64,000 nt of DNA from assembly GCF_008843145.1 (NCBI RefSeq), contig NZ_CP030265.1, positions 4,767,001 to 4,831,000 of the forward strand. The letters run 5' to 3'. Position 1 is the stretch's first letter, and every line of letters begins with the position of its first letter. Below are positions 1 to 8,116 of the stretch, one piece after another. Made by a program: the position numbers and the translations under genes. The stretch is from Skermanella pratensis. Lineage in GTDB: Bacteria > Pseudomonadota > Alphaproteobacteria > Azospirillales > Azospirillaceae. The notes beneath the pieces were generated by a model. That model worked only from the letters and a program-made list of their open reading frames with translations. It was not told the origin of the DNA and ran no database searches.

Positions 1-1
1 G

Positions 2-1294
2 CTGCGCCGGCTGACGCCCCGGCTGGAGCCGCTGGGGCTGGCCGCCCTGGCCGGGATGATGCTGGCCTGGCTGCTCGGCCGGGCCGGCGACGTGCTGGCG
101 GTGGAGGAGACGGCGCTGGTCGGCATGCTGGTCGCGCTGTTCGTCTTCGTGTTCGGCCGGGCGGTGGCCCGGCGGGTCGCCTTCCCGCTGGCCTTCCTGT
201 TCTTCATGGTGCCCGTGGGCGACGCGCTGATCCCGCCGCTGCAGGATTTCACCGCCGTCTTCGCGGTGGGGCTGCTGCGCCTGATCGGCATCCCGGTGTT
301 CCACGACGGGATCATGATCGAGATCCCCAACGGGCTGTTCCGGGTCGCCGAAGCCTGCGCCGGCATCCGCTTCCTGATCGCCAACGTGGTGATCGCGGCC
401 CTGTTCGCCCACCTCGCCTATGCCAGGCTCTGGAAGTTCTGGCTTTTCCTGGGCATCGGCTTCGTCCTGCCGATCGTCGCCAACGGCTTCCGGGCGTTCG
501 GGATCATCCTGATCGCCCACCTGACCGACGGCAGGCTGGCGGCCGGCGTCGACCACCTGGTCTATGGCTGGATCTTCTTCTCCTTCGTGATGATCCTGCT
601 GCTCGCGATCGGCAACAGCTTCGCCGACCGCCGGCTGGGCGACTTCTCGCGCGAGGCGGCGGTGCCGCCCTCCGGGGCTCGCCGGGGCTGGTCCTGGCGC
701 CTGCCCCGGGCGCTGCCGGCCGTCCTGGTGGTGCTGGCGGGTCCGGCCTATGCCTGGACGGTGATGAGCCCGCCCGACATCCGGCCCGGCCCGGCGGCGC
801 TGCCGGCCCCGGACGTGGCCGGCTGGACCGCCGCCCCGCCGACCGACTGGCGGCCCGCGTTCCCCGGTGCCGACCGCACGCTGCTCGCCGGGTTCCGGGG
901 GCCGGAAGGCCGGCCCGCCGAGCTGTTCGTCGCCCACTACGCCTACCAGCGGCAGGGCTCGGAAGTGGTCTATTACGCCAACCGGCTGGAGGGGGACGGC
1001 TGGACGCGCGTCGAGAGCCGCACGGTCGAAGGCGTCGGCGGCATGCCGCCCGCCCGGCTCGACCGGATGGTGCGCGGGCAGCGCCAGCGGCTGGTGCTTT
1101 CGTGGTACTGGGTCGGCGGACGCTTCACGGCGAGCCAGTATGAGGCCAAGTTGTACCAGAGCCTCGCCACCCTGCTCGGCATCCATCCCGCAGCCGCCGC
1201 GGTCGCCCTGTCGGTCGAGCGGCCGGAGGACGCCGCGCGGTTCTTCGAGGCTTTCGCACCGGAGCCGTACCTGGAGCAGGCCGCCGCGCGATGA
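2..1294 (+). CDS. xrtA: Exosortase A fused to an EpsI domain (5' partial)
   Basis: Polytopic inner-membrane transpeptidase-like enzyme expected to cleave PEP-CTERM sorting signals. The frame is open to the window edge, so the N-terminal helices are missing. Counting from the ATG at 56, the exosortase signature is complete: Cys101 in AEACAGIRF, Arg146 in NGFRAFGI and His167 in DHLVYGW, each within hydrophobic helices. After a last helix (about residues 215-235) comes a periplasmic domain of about 170 residues (WRPAFPGADR, VYYANRL, YWVGGR) that matches EpsI, which is fused to exosortase in many XrtA systems. Genes for a small membrane protein, a protease, a glycosyltransferase and a PEP-CTERM substrate follow on the same strand, which supports the call. 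A shorter internal frame in the same region is a shadow. Confidence 0.93.
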   Translation: MRRLTPRLEPLGLAALAGMMLAWLLGRAGDVLAVEETALVGMLVALFVFVFGRAVARRVAFPLAFLFFMVPVGDALIPPLQDFTAVFAVGLLRLIGIPVFHDGIMIEIPNGLFRVAEACAGIRFLIANVVIAALFAHLAYARLWKFWLFLGIGFVLPIVANGFRAFGIILIAHLTDGRLAAGVDHLVYGWIFFSFVMILLLAIGNSFADRRLGDFSREAAVPPSGARRGWSWRLPRALPAVLVVLAGPAYAWTVMSPPDIRPGPAALPAPDVAGWTAAPPTDWRPAFPGADRTLLAGFRGPEGRPAELFVAHYAYQRQGSEVVYYANRLEGDGWTRVESRTVEGVGGMPPARLDRMVRGQRQRLVLSWYWVGGRFTASQYEAKLYQSLATLLGIHPAAAAVALSVERPEDAARFFEAFAPEPYLEQAAAR

Positions 1295-1344
1295 CGTTCT
1301 CCTGATGAGGTTCCCCCCGATGAGGTCCCCCCCGTTGAGGTTCC
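1290..1344 (+). repeat. Imperfect 15-nt tandem repeat carrying ribosome-binding-site-like GAGG
   Basis: Directly downstream of, and overlapping, the end of the exosortase gene are about four tandem units of 14-15 nt: GATGACGTTCTCCT, GATGAGGTTCCCCCC, GATGAGGTCCCCCCC and GTTGAGGTTCC. Three units contain GAGG. The last one lies four bases before the ATG of the next small gene and would serve as its ribosome binding site. The C-runs between units could vary in length by slippage. Confidence 0.7.
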
Positions 1345-1527
1345 ATGGATAGCCTGCTGTTCCTGTTCTCGCTGATCGGCGTCGTGGTCATCGTCGGCTG
1401 GGCCGTGATGAACGACAGGGTCCCGGACGGCGGCAAGACCACGGGGCTGCTCGCCATGCATCACCCGGACGAGAACCAGCCGGACCGGAACAGGCACACC
1501 GCCCGCAAGCGCCGGCGCCCGCGGTGA
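1345..1527 (+). CDS. Small single-pass membrane protein in the exosortase locus
   Basis: A 60-residue protein. An N-terminal hydrophobic helix (about residues 3-21, LLFLFSLIGVVVIVGWAV) is followed by a polar tail ending in a very basic stretch (HTARKRRRPR). It starts four bases after GAGG, lies 50 nt after the exosortase stop, and its stop overlaps the GTG start of the next gene, so translational coupling is likely. I recognise no family. The tight packing between exosortase and protease genes argues that it is real and works with the exosortase membrane machinery; that role is an inference. Confidence 0.55.
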   Translation: MDSLLFLFSLIGVVVIVGWAVMNDRVPDGGKTTGLLAMHHPDENQPDRNRHTARKRRRPR

Positions 1528-2465
1528 GGGGACGCATCACGGGAGCGGCGCTGCTGGCGGTTCTCGCGCCCGCGCTCGGCGGCTGCGCGGGGCTCGCGGC
1601 ACCGGAGCCCGCCGCTCCCGCGAGCCCCGCCGGGGCGGAGGCGTTGCCGCCGGTCGTGACCTGCCATGAGCCGGGCCGGGACCTCGTCCTTCGGGTGGCC
1701 CCGGCGGAGTGCCGGGGCAGGATCATCGACGAGGCGGAGGCGGCCGCCCTGGCGACCGCCCGGGCCCGGCGGCAGCGGGCGCAGATCGTCGGTGACCGCC
1801 GCTCCCGTCCGGACGACAAGGTGGAGATCCGCAGCGCCGGCTCCGGATTCTTCATCAACGGCCAGGGGCAGGTGCTGACCGGCTTCCACGTGGTGGCGCG
1901 CTGCGCCGCGCTGACCGTCTCGACGGTCGAGGGCGGGCGGAAGCCGGCCAGCGTGGTCGTCTCCGACTACGGCATGGACCTGGCGGTGCTCCAGGCCAAA
2001 GCGAAGCCGAAGCGGTTCGCCCGCTTCAATCCGGCGCCCGAGCGCAACCGGGGCATGGACGCCTCGGTGGTCGGGTACCCGGCGCTGGGCGCCGCCACCG
2101 TCGTGCCGAGCCGCACCGCGGTTGAGGCTTGGCCGGCCCAGGTCACCTCCGACATGCTCGGCGGCGGGACGGAGTTCTCGGTCGAGGGACGCATCCGCGC
2201 CGGCCACAGCGGCAGCCCGGTCCTGGACGAGACCGGCAGGGTGATCGGCCTGATCCGCAGCAAGGTGGACGAGGTGACGACCTACCGCGAGACCGGCCGG
2301 TTCGTCGACGACGTGGCCCAGGCCGTCACCAACGAGACGATCTTCCGGTTCCTGGCGCCCCAGAACATCGCCTACACCACCCAGGCGCGCGGCCCCGCGC
2401 TGTCCGACGAGGACCTGCTGGACCGCGCCAGCGCCTTCGCCGCCCGCGTCGAATGCTGGAACTGA
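1524..2465 (+). CDS. Lipoprotein trypsin-like serine protease
   Basis: A 313-residue protein with a lipoprotein signal peptide; the lipobox LGGC places the modified Cys at residue 21. The mature part is a chymotrypsin/HtrA-fold protease domain. The apparent triad is His122 (GFHVVARC, where the His-containing motif replaces the usual TAAHC), Asp152 (GMDLAVLQ) and Ser229 (GHSGSPV). No PDZ domain follows, so this is not a full DegP. The GTG start overlaps the previous stop (GTGA), which implies coupling. A substrate cannot be read from sequence. Its place next to exosortase suggests envelope or surface protein processing. Confidence 0.8.
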   Translation: MRGRITGAALLAVLAPALGGCAGLAAPEPAAPASPAGAEALPPVVTCHEPGRDLVLRVAPAECRGRIIDEAEAAALATARARRQRAQIVGDRRSRPDDKVEIRSAGSGFFINGQGQVLTGFHVVARCAALTVSTVEGGRKPASVVVSDYGMDLAVLQAKAKPKRFARFNPAPERNRGMDASVVGYPALGAATVVPSRTAVEAWPAQVTSDMLGGGTEFSVEGRIRAGHSGSPVLDETGRVIGLIRSKVDEVTTYRETGRFVDDVAQAVTNETIFRFLAPQNIAYTTQARGPALSDEDLLDRASAFAARVECWN

Positions 2466-2469
2466 CACC

Positions 2470-3768
2470 GTGCGCCGGGACCTGACAGGCGGAAATGCCC
2501 GCTTCCTGATCGCCGTGGCGGTGCTGTTCCTGGGCACCCGGATCGGCTGGATGACGGCGGTCGACGCCGCCCCGATGAGCGACCAGCTCTGGTACTTCGA
2601 GCGGGCCGTGGGCCTGCTGAACGGCGAGGGCTATTCGGTCGGAGGGCAGCCGACGGCGTTCTGGCCGGTCGGGTACCCGGCGTTCCTGGCCGGGCTGTTC
2701 GCCCTGTCCGGTCCCGGCGTCGAGGTCGCCAAGGCCGCCAACCTCGTGCTGTCGGCGGCGGCGCTGTTCTTCCTGTTCCGCATCGCCCGGAGAGCTGCCG
2801 GGTCGGAGACGGCGGCCCGGGTGGCGCTGGTGCTGGCGGTTCTGTCGCCGACGCTGATCTTCTACACCGAACTGCTCTATGCCGAACTGCTGTTCATGGC
2901 TCTGCTGCTGGCCGGCCTGGACGCGCTGCTGGAGGCACTGGACCGGCCCGGCTGGCAAAGGGCGGCGCTCGCCGGCATCTGCTTCGGCCTCGCCGCACTG
3001 GTCAAGACCCAGGCGCTGCTGCTGCCGGCATGCGTGCTGGCGGCGGCCTTCGTGCTGCGCCGGGCGGGCTTGCGCCGGGCCGCGGCGCTGGGGCTGGTGC
3101 TGCACGCCGCCTGCTTCGCCGTGATAGCGCCCTGGACCTTGCGCAACGCCCTGGTCCTGGGCGAGCCGGTGCTGGTCTCGACCAATGGCGGCTTCAACCT
3201 GTTCATGGGCAACAATCCCTGGAACCGCTGGGGCAACTACATGTGGCCGGCCCCGCCCGGGTTCGCCGCGGCGACGGAAGGGCTGGACATCCTGAAGCCG
3301 ATCCCCGACGAGATCGCCCTGAACCGCCGGCTGAACCAGGCGGCCCTGTCCTATATCCGCGAGAACCCGGCGCAGGCCCTGCTCCGGGTGCCCTACAAGC
3401 TGGACCAGTTCTTCCGGTTCGACCCGCTGCCCCTGAACCAGGCGGAGATCGGCGCCCGGCGCAACGGCCAGGATGTCGGCGCCCTGGTCGCGGCGGTCAC
3501 GCCGCTGGCGCGGCTGTGGCACTGGGGCATGGTGGTGCCGGCCTTCCTGTTTCCGTTCCTGTTCCCTTGGGCGCTCCGCCCGCGCGACGCGGCGCTGGCG
3601 GCCTTCGTCCCGATCGGCTATTTCGCCGCCATCACCGGCGTCTTCTTCGGGGAGCCCCGGTTCAACCTGCCGCTGCTGCCGCTGTATGCGCTGCTCGCGG
3701 TGATGCTGGCGGCCGGCCTGCTTCGGACGGTGCCCCGGCCGGGAACGAGGTTCGGGAAGAGAGCATGA
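2470..3768 (+). CDS. Membrane glycosyltransferase, GT39/ArnT-like
   Basis: A 432-residue polytopic protein. The N-terminal helix is followed by a first periplasmic loop with acidic residues (SDQLWYFERAVGLL) and then GYSVGGQPTAFWPVGYPAFLAGLF, the layout of PMT_2/GT39 lipid-linked-sugar transferases. About ten helices follow, with the marker PWTLRNALVLGEPVLVSTN near residue 220, which is common in this family. It starts with GTG four bases after the protease stop and overlaps the next gene by ATGA. In an exosortase locus it most likely adds sugars to exopolysaccharide or surface glycoprotein; donor and acceptor are unknown. Confidence 0.82.
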   Translation: MRRDLTGGNARFLIAVAVLFLGTRIGWMTAVDAAPMSDQLWYFERAVGLLNGEGYSVGGQPTAFWPVGYPAFLAGLFALSGPGVEVAKAANLVLSAAALFFLFRIARRAAGSETAARVALVLAVLSPTLIFYTELLYAELLFMALLLAGLDALLEALDRPGWQRAALAGICFGLAALVKTQALLLPACVLAAAFVLRRAGLRRAAALGLVLHAACFAVIAPWTLRNALVLGEPVLVSTNGGFNLFMGNNPWNRWGNYMWPAPPGFAAATEGLDILKPIPDEIALNRRLNQAALSYIRENPAQALLRVPYKLDQFFRFDPLPLNQAEIGARRNGQDVGALVAAVTPLARLWHWGMVVPAFLFPFLFPWALRPRDAALAAFVPIGYFAAITGVFFGEPRFNLPLLPLYALLAVMLAAGLLRTVPRPGTRFGKRA

Positions 3769-5033
3769 GCGCTGCCGGTTCCACGGAAGCCGCCGGCCGG
3801 GTCGCCGGCCGGGTCGCAATCATCGGCGGCGGCCCGGCCGGCCTGATGGCGGCGACCGTCCTGGCGGAGGCGGGCGCCCGCGTCGAGCTGTTCGACGCCA
3901 TGCCGTCGGTCGGGCGCAAGTTCCTGCTGGCCGGGCGCGGCGGACTGAACCTGACCCATTCGGAACCCCTGGCGGACTTCCTGCAGCACTACGGCGACCG
4001 GGCGCCGGTCGTGCGGCGGTGGCTGGAGCATTTCTCCCCGGGCGACCTGCGGCTATGGGCCGCCGGTCTCGGCATCGAGACCTTCGTGGGCAGCAGCGGG
4101 CGGGTGTTCCCGGTGCAGTTCAAGGCGTCGCCGCTGCTCCGCGCCTGGCTGCGGCGTCTGGACGGCCTCGGCGTCTCCTTCCATGCGCGCCACCGCTGGA
4201 TCGGTTTCGACGACGCCGGGAAAGCCCTGGTCCGGGGTCCGGACTGTGTTTCCCGCCCCGTCGCGGCGGATGCGGTCATCCTGGCGCTGGGCGGGGCGAG
4301 CTGGCCCCGGCTGGGTTCCGACGGCGGATGGACCGGAATCCTGGAAGCCCGCGGCATCGCGGTTCGGCCGCTGCGGCCGGCCAATTGCGGGTTCGACGTC
4401 GCCTGGGAGCCGGGCTTCATCGCCCGGCACGAAGGGGAGCCGTTGAAGAACCTGGCGTTAAGCTTCGACGGCCGCACGGTCCGCGGCGAACTGGTCCTGA
4501 CCCGCACGGGGATCGAGGGCGGAGGCGTGTACGCCCTCAGCGCCCCGCTGCGCGACGCGATCGAGCGCGACGGGTCGGCCTGCCTGACGATCGACCTGCG
4601 TCCGCAGCTCTCCGCCGAGCAGGTGCGCGACCGGCTCAAGCGGCCGAGGGGGTCGGAATCCTGGTCCACCTGGCTGCGCAAGTCAGTGAATTTGACAGGT
4701 CCCCTGCCCGGACTGCTGCGCGGTGTCGCCGGAACCGACGCCGGCCCCGCCCGGATCGCCCAGCTCGTGAAGGCGTTGCCGCTCCATTTGAGCGGCATCA
4801 AGCCGATCGAGCGCGCGATTTCCTCGGCCGGAGGCATCGATCTGGACGAATTGGACGATGATCTGATGCTGCGGCGCCTTCCCGGCGTGTTCGCGGCCGG
4901 GGAAATGCTGGACTGGGAAGCGCCGACCGGCGGCTACCTGCTTCAGGCCTGCTTCGGCAGCGGCGTGGCCGCCGCCCGGGGCGTCCTGGCGAAGCTGCGT
5001 CAGGAAACTTTACACCAGCCGCCGGGCGCCTGA
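3765..5033 (+). CDS. NAD(P)/FAD-dependent oxidoreductase, HI0933/BaiN family (TIGR03862-type)
   Basis: A 422-residue flavoprotein. The dinucleotide-binding motif VAIIGGGPAGLMAATVL is near residue 17, and the family marker GRKFLLAGRGGLNLTHSE near residue 50. The C-terminal FAD contact is FAAGEMLDWEAPTGGYLLQ near residue 390. The family is widespread and generally of unknown physiological substrate. The ATG overlaps the stop of the glycosyltransferase (ATGA), so it belongs to the same operon. The frame is open upstream to 3030, but that part is the shadow of the glycosyltransferase gene, hence this start. Confidence 0.88.
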   Translation: MSAAGSTEAAGRVAGRVAIIGGGPAGLMAATVLAEAGARVELFDAMPSVGRKFLLAGRGGLNLTHSEPLADFLQHYGDRAPVVRRWLEHFSPGDLRLWAAGLGIETFVGSSGRVFPVQFKASPLLRAWLRRLDGLGVSFHARHRWIGFDDAGKALVRGPDCVSRPVAADAVILALGGASWPRLGSDGGWTGILEARGIAVRPLRPANCGFDVAWEPGFIARHEGEPLKNLALSFDGRTVRGELVLTRTGIEGGGVYALSAPLRDAIERDGSACLTIDLRPQLSAEQVRDRLKRPRGSESWSTWLRKSVNLTGPLPGLLRGVAGTDAGPARIAQLVKALPLHLSGIKPIERAISSAGGIDLDELDDDLMLRRLPGVFAAGEMLDWEAPTGGYLLQACFGSGVAAARGVLAKLRQETLHQPPGA

Positions 5034-5054
5034 AGTCAGGAACGGCAAACCCTT

Positions 5055-5085
5055 GATATGACACATACTCCCAGATATGGCACAT
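5055..5085 (+). repeat. 12-nt direct repeat over the PEP-CTERM promoter
   Basis: GATATGACACAT at 5055-5066 and GATATGGCACAT at 5074-5085 differ at one position and start 19 nt apart. The second copy includes the -24 element of the sigma-54 promoter. The first copy has GA instead of GG, so it may be an upstream half-promoter or part of a regulator site. Confidence 0.6.
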
Positions 5086-5092
5086 GCCTTGC
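5078..5092 (+). promoter_or_regulatory. Sigma-54 (RpoN) promoter of the PEP-CTERM gene
   Basis: TGGCACATGCCTTGC matches the -24/-12 consensus TGGCAC-N5-TTGC exactly, with the invariant GG and GC doublets 10 nt apart. Transcription would begin near 5104, 34 nt before the ATG at 5138, leaving room for the TTGGAGGA ribosome binding site (5123-5130). RpoN control of PEP-CTERM genes through the PrsK/PrsR two-component pair is established in other bacteria; no prsK or prsR lies in this window. Confidence 0.85.
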
Positions 5093-5137
5093 TTGCTTCT
5101 CCGGGCAATCGCGGTTTGCGACTTGGAGGAAAATCTA

Positions 5138-5919
5138 ATGAAGTGCATTGTCAAGAAGGCCATGACTGCAGCCGCCGTCGGCGCGGTCGTGGCGCTGGGC
5201 GCGGGATCGGCCATGGCGGCGCCGACGCCGGTCGCCGGCGTCATCGTCGGGGGCCCGGCGAGACCACGTTCAAGTTCTCGAACCTGACCGAGACCTTCGT
5301 CGACAGCGTCGGCGACGAACTGTTCGGCTTCGGCCGCGTCACCCAGATCAACGACCTGAACGAAGGCGAGTTCTGCGTCGCCGGCCCCTGCGAACTGACC
5401 TACACCTTCACGGACTACACCGTCACCAGCTTCGATCCGACGGGAGTGGGCGACAACACCGCGGTGTTCGACGGCGGCATCATCAACTTCTTCCTCGACG
5501 ACTCGCCGGATTCGAGCCTGGAAAACATCACCGGCTTCGACGACGGCACCCCGTGGCTGTCGCTGGTCGGGCTCACAAGCACCGAGACGACCGGTCCCAA
5601 CGCGGGTGCCACCGGTACGCTGTTCAGCTTCGGCACCTCTTTCGCCGAATCCGAACTGATCCGCGGCTTCGGTGCCGGCAACCTGTCGATCACGGGCGGC
5701 GAAGCCGCCGAATACTTCGGCTTCGGCACCCCGGTGACGCTCAGCAGCAGCTTCCAGCCGTCGCCCGCCGGCTGGGCGCTGCCGCTGTCCGGCACGGCCG
5801 AGCTGCAGGTGATCGCCCAGGTCCCGACCGAGGTTCCGGAGCCCGCCACCCTTGCCCTGCTGGGCATGGGCCTGGTGGGGCTCGGGGCAGCCGCCCGGCG
5901 GTCGCGCAAGGCCGCCTGA
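5138..5919 (+). CDS. PEP-CTERM sorting-domain protein (apparent frameshift near 5249-5256)
   Basis: Secreted exosortase substrate. From ATG 5138 a signal peptide is read (MKCIVKKAMTAAAVGAVV, cleavage after SAMA). The frame is then lost in the run GGGGGCCC at 5249-5256 and the rest is read one frame over, beginning GETTFKFSNL. One extra G would give one continuous protein of about 260 residues. The C-terminus is a classic sorting signal: VPEPATLALLGMGLVGLG followed by AAARRSRKAA, meaning the Pro-Glu-Pro motif, a hydrophobic helix and a basic tail. The middle is acidic, Gly/Thr-rich and low in Lys. A sigma-54 promoter lies just upstream and a terminator downstream, so it is its own transcription unit. 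The break is probably a sequencing undercall. Confidence 0.85.
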
Positions 5920-5952
5920 CCGCTCCGACCTCCACGGAGCGTAGACGTGACG

Positions 5953-5980
5953 AAGGCCCGGGAGCGATCCCGGGCCTTTT
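5953..5980. terminator. Rho-independent terminator between convergent genes
   Basis: Stem GGCCCGGGA (5955-5963), loop GCGA and stem TCCCGGGCC (5968-5976), flanked by AA and TTTT, so it can stop transcription from both sides. It separates the PEP-CTERM gene from the convergent ThiF-nitroreductase gene. Confidence 0.92.
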
Positions 5981-5995
5981 GTCCTTGGACGTCGT

Positions 5996-8062
5996 TCAGG
6001 CGCTGCGGGCGACGGCCGGGTCCTGCTTCAGCTCCTCCCCGTCCGTCCGGCGGGCGTCGCCGACGATCAGGTCTTCCAGCGGCCTGCGGTGCGAGCGGCT
6101 GGCCGGGCGGGTCGTCTTGGGACGGCCGATGCGGCCCATGAAGATCAAGGCATCGACCTCGTGGCCGGACACCCGACCCAGTTCGACCGCCAGCTTTTCC
6201 GCCTTGGCGATCAGCTTCGGCGCCTCCGTGAACCGCGTTCCGGCGACGGCGTAGCTGGCGAAGGCGAGCGGCGCCAAGCTGGGCTGCAACGCCAAGCCCA
6301 GCTTGGCGGCGGTCAGCCAGAAGCGTTGCAGCCGCTGCCCGGCGGCCAGTAGTTCCTCCGCCGTCGGCCGGGTGGCGCGGGGGGTGCTCCAGCCGATCGT
6401 GAAATGCCCGGCGCAGGCCATTCCCGGCAGGATGTCCAGCTGAAGCCTGGCGGCCCCCGTCCCCAGCAGGTTCATCCGCTCGACCCGCGACCAGTCCTCC
6501 ATGGCCCAGCGCATAAGCTTGCGGGTCGTGCCGTCGAGGCCGATGGCGGTGGACGGCAGGCCGTGCGGGCTGAACGGGTTCTCCCAGTCGATCATCCGGC
6601 GGTGGACGTCGAAGGCCTCCCGGCAGCGCAGGCGGATGTCGGTGGCCAGCCCGTTGAGGCGGGAGAACTTCCAGCGCTCTCCCCGGCTCTCGAACCAGGA
6701 GAGGGTCAGGTCGGGACCCAGCGCCTCGGCCAGCGCATCCTTCTGCGCCTGCGTCAGGCTGTCGCGCTTGTAGGCGGTCCGGTCGACCGACCGCAGCTTG
6801 ACGAAACCTTCCAGCGGGTCGGGACGGATGCCCGGCTGCTTCGGCAGCCTGACCTTGATCCGGCTCTCCGGCCGGCCCGTTTCGGCGGAGGTCGCGCGTT
6901 GGTGCGTCCACTCCATCCGCCGCCCGAACCGGGATGCCGCGATGGCCATGGTCTCCAGCAGATGGCCGACCGACAGCAGCGTCGGCTGGCCGTCGGCATA
7001 TTCGTAGACGTTGGCGCCCGCCTCGTTCCGGACCAGCACGGTCACCGAGTCGTCTCCGTCGATATGGAAGCGCCAGGGCTGGCTGTTGTCGCCGCTGGGC
7101 GCCCAACGGGCGAGGTCGAGGATCCGCTCGATCTCCGAGGCGCGCGGCTCCGGCTTCGCCTGGGGGGCGTTGCGGGCGATCGCCTGCATCATGCGCATGC
7201 CCAGCTTCTGCTTGAACCGCTGGCCGACATGCCGGCTGCCGCCCGGCAGCTTCTTGCTGACGAAACGGCCGCGGTAGGCGTCGAACTGGTGGAACCAGGG
7301 AGCGGCCTTTACGCCGCCGCGGTTCAGCAGGATGCGGAGCGCCTCGATCCCGGTGACTCCGGCGCAGATCTGGCAGGCCATGCCGGTGGACGGTCCGCGC
7401 TGGTTGACCAGGTCCAGCCGGGACGGATCGACCAGATAGGAGCGGTGCAGTCCGCGCGGCGTCAGCCCGACCAGGAAATTGACGTATTGCTGCTCGATCG
7501 GCTGGCCTTCCAGGCCGAAATACTGCTCGAACGTCATGCCGCCGGGCATGAAGACCAGATAGGCGGTGCCCATGCCGATCGGTCCGGCGGTGATCGCCGG
7601 GATGCCCAGCTCGGCGCAGCGGGCGAACACCTTGGCACGCATGTCCAGGACGAAGAAGTCGAAGCCGTCGATGAACAGGTCGGCGCCGTCCAGGAACTCG
7701 TCGATGTTGTCGTCGCCGATACCATTTGGAAAACGCCGGATCTCGGCGGTCGGGTTGATGTCGCGCGCCATGCCGGCCATCACGTCGACCTTCGGCCGCC
7801 CGAGCGTGGCGGTGCTGGCGCCGATCTGCCGGTTGAAGTTGACCGTCTCGAAGACGTCCATGTCCGAGATGTTGAACGCGCCGATGCCCAGCCGCGCCAG
7901 CGTCAGCAGATGGACTCCGCCGACGCCGCCCATGCCGGCGATGGCGACCCGCTTGGTGCGCAGGATCTGCTGCTCCCACTCGGTGACCCACCCGATGTTG
8001 CGGCTGAATGCCTCGTCATAGTCGAAGTCGGAACCGCGCACAGGCATGGTCATGGTCGGCAT
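5996..8062 (-). CDS. ThiF/E1-like adenylyltransferase fused to a nitroreductase domain (Rv1355c-like)
   Basis: About 688 residues. Residues 10-290 form a ThiF/MoeB/E1-type nucleotide-binding domain: GMGGVGGVHLLTLARLG binds ATP and DVFETVNFNRQ carries the conserved Arg. Such domains adenylate a carboxyl group. From about residue 305 a nitroreductase-like FMN fold begins, with the signature RWAPSGDNSQPWRF. This fusion matches actinobacterial Rv1355c proteins, often labelled MoeY; a role in molybdopterin synthesis is not supported here. ATG 8062 is chosen because GAGGA precedes it; TTG 8071 and ATG 8053 are alternatives. It lies 54 nt downstream of the acyltransferase gene on the same strand, so the two are probably co-transcribed. 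A pathway using an acylated amino compound that is then adenylated and oxidised is my inference. Confidence 0.82.
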   Translation of the reverse strand: MPTMTMPVRGSDFDYDEAFSRNIGWVTEWEQQILRTKRVAIAGMGGVGGVHLLTLARLGIGAFNISDMDVFETVNFNRQIGASTATLGRPKVDVMAGMARDINPTAEIRRFPNGIGDDNIDEFLDGADLFIDGFDFFVLDMRAKVFARCAELGIPAITAGPIGMGTAYLVFMPGGMTFEQYFGLEGQPIEQQYVNFLVGLTPRGLHRSYLVDPSRLDLVNQRGPSTGMACQICAGVTGIEALRILLNRGGVKAAPWFHQFDAYRGRFVSKKLPGGSRHVGQRFKQKLGMRMMQAIARNAPQAKPEPRASEIERILDLARWAPSGDNSQPWRFHIDGDDSVTVLVRNEAGANVYEYADGQPTLLSVGHLLETMAIAASRFGRRMEWTHQRATSAETGRPESRIKVRLPKQPGIRPDPLEGFVKLRSVDRTAYKRDSLTQAQKDALAEALGPDLTLSWFESRGERWKFSRLNGLATDIRLRCREAFDVHRRMIDWENPFSPHGLPSTAIGLDGTTRKLMRWAMEDWSRVERMNLLGTGAARLQLDILPGMACAGHFTIGWSTPRATRPTAEELLAAGQRLQRFWLTAAKLGLALQPSLAPLAFASYAVAGTRFTEAPKLIAKAEKLAVELGRVSGHEVDALIFMGRIGRPKTTRPASRSHRRPLEDLIVGDARRTDGEELKQDPAVARSA

Positions 8063-8116
8063 GTTCCTCAAAATCGCGTCCCGGGCGGCCGGTTCGTCCC
8101 TGTCAGCGCTCCCCGG

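Noticed and set aside
3030-3764. Upstream extension of the flavoprotein reading frame
   Set aside because: It is the shadow of the glycosyltransferase gene in another frame; homology begins at ATG 3765 with the FAD-binding motif.
5996-8062. Molybdopterin biosynthesis (MoeY) assignment
   Set aside because: The label comes from transferred names; ThiF plus nitroreductase domains do not define a molybdopterin step, and moeA is elsewhere in the window without linkage.
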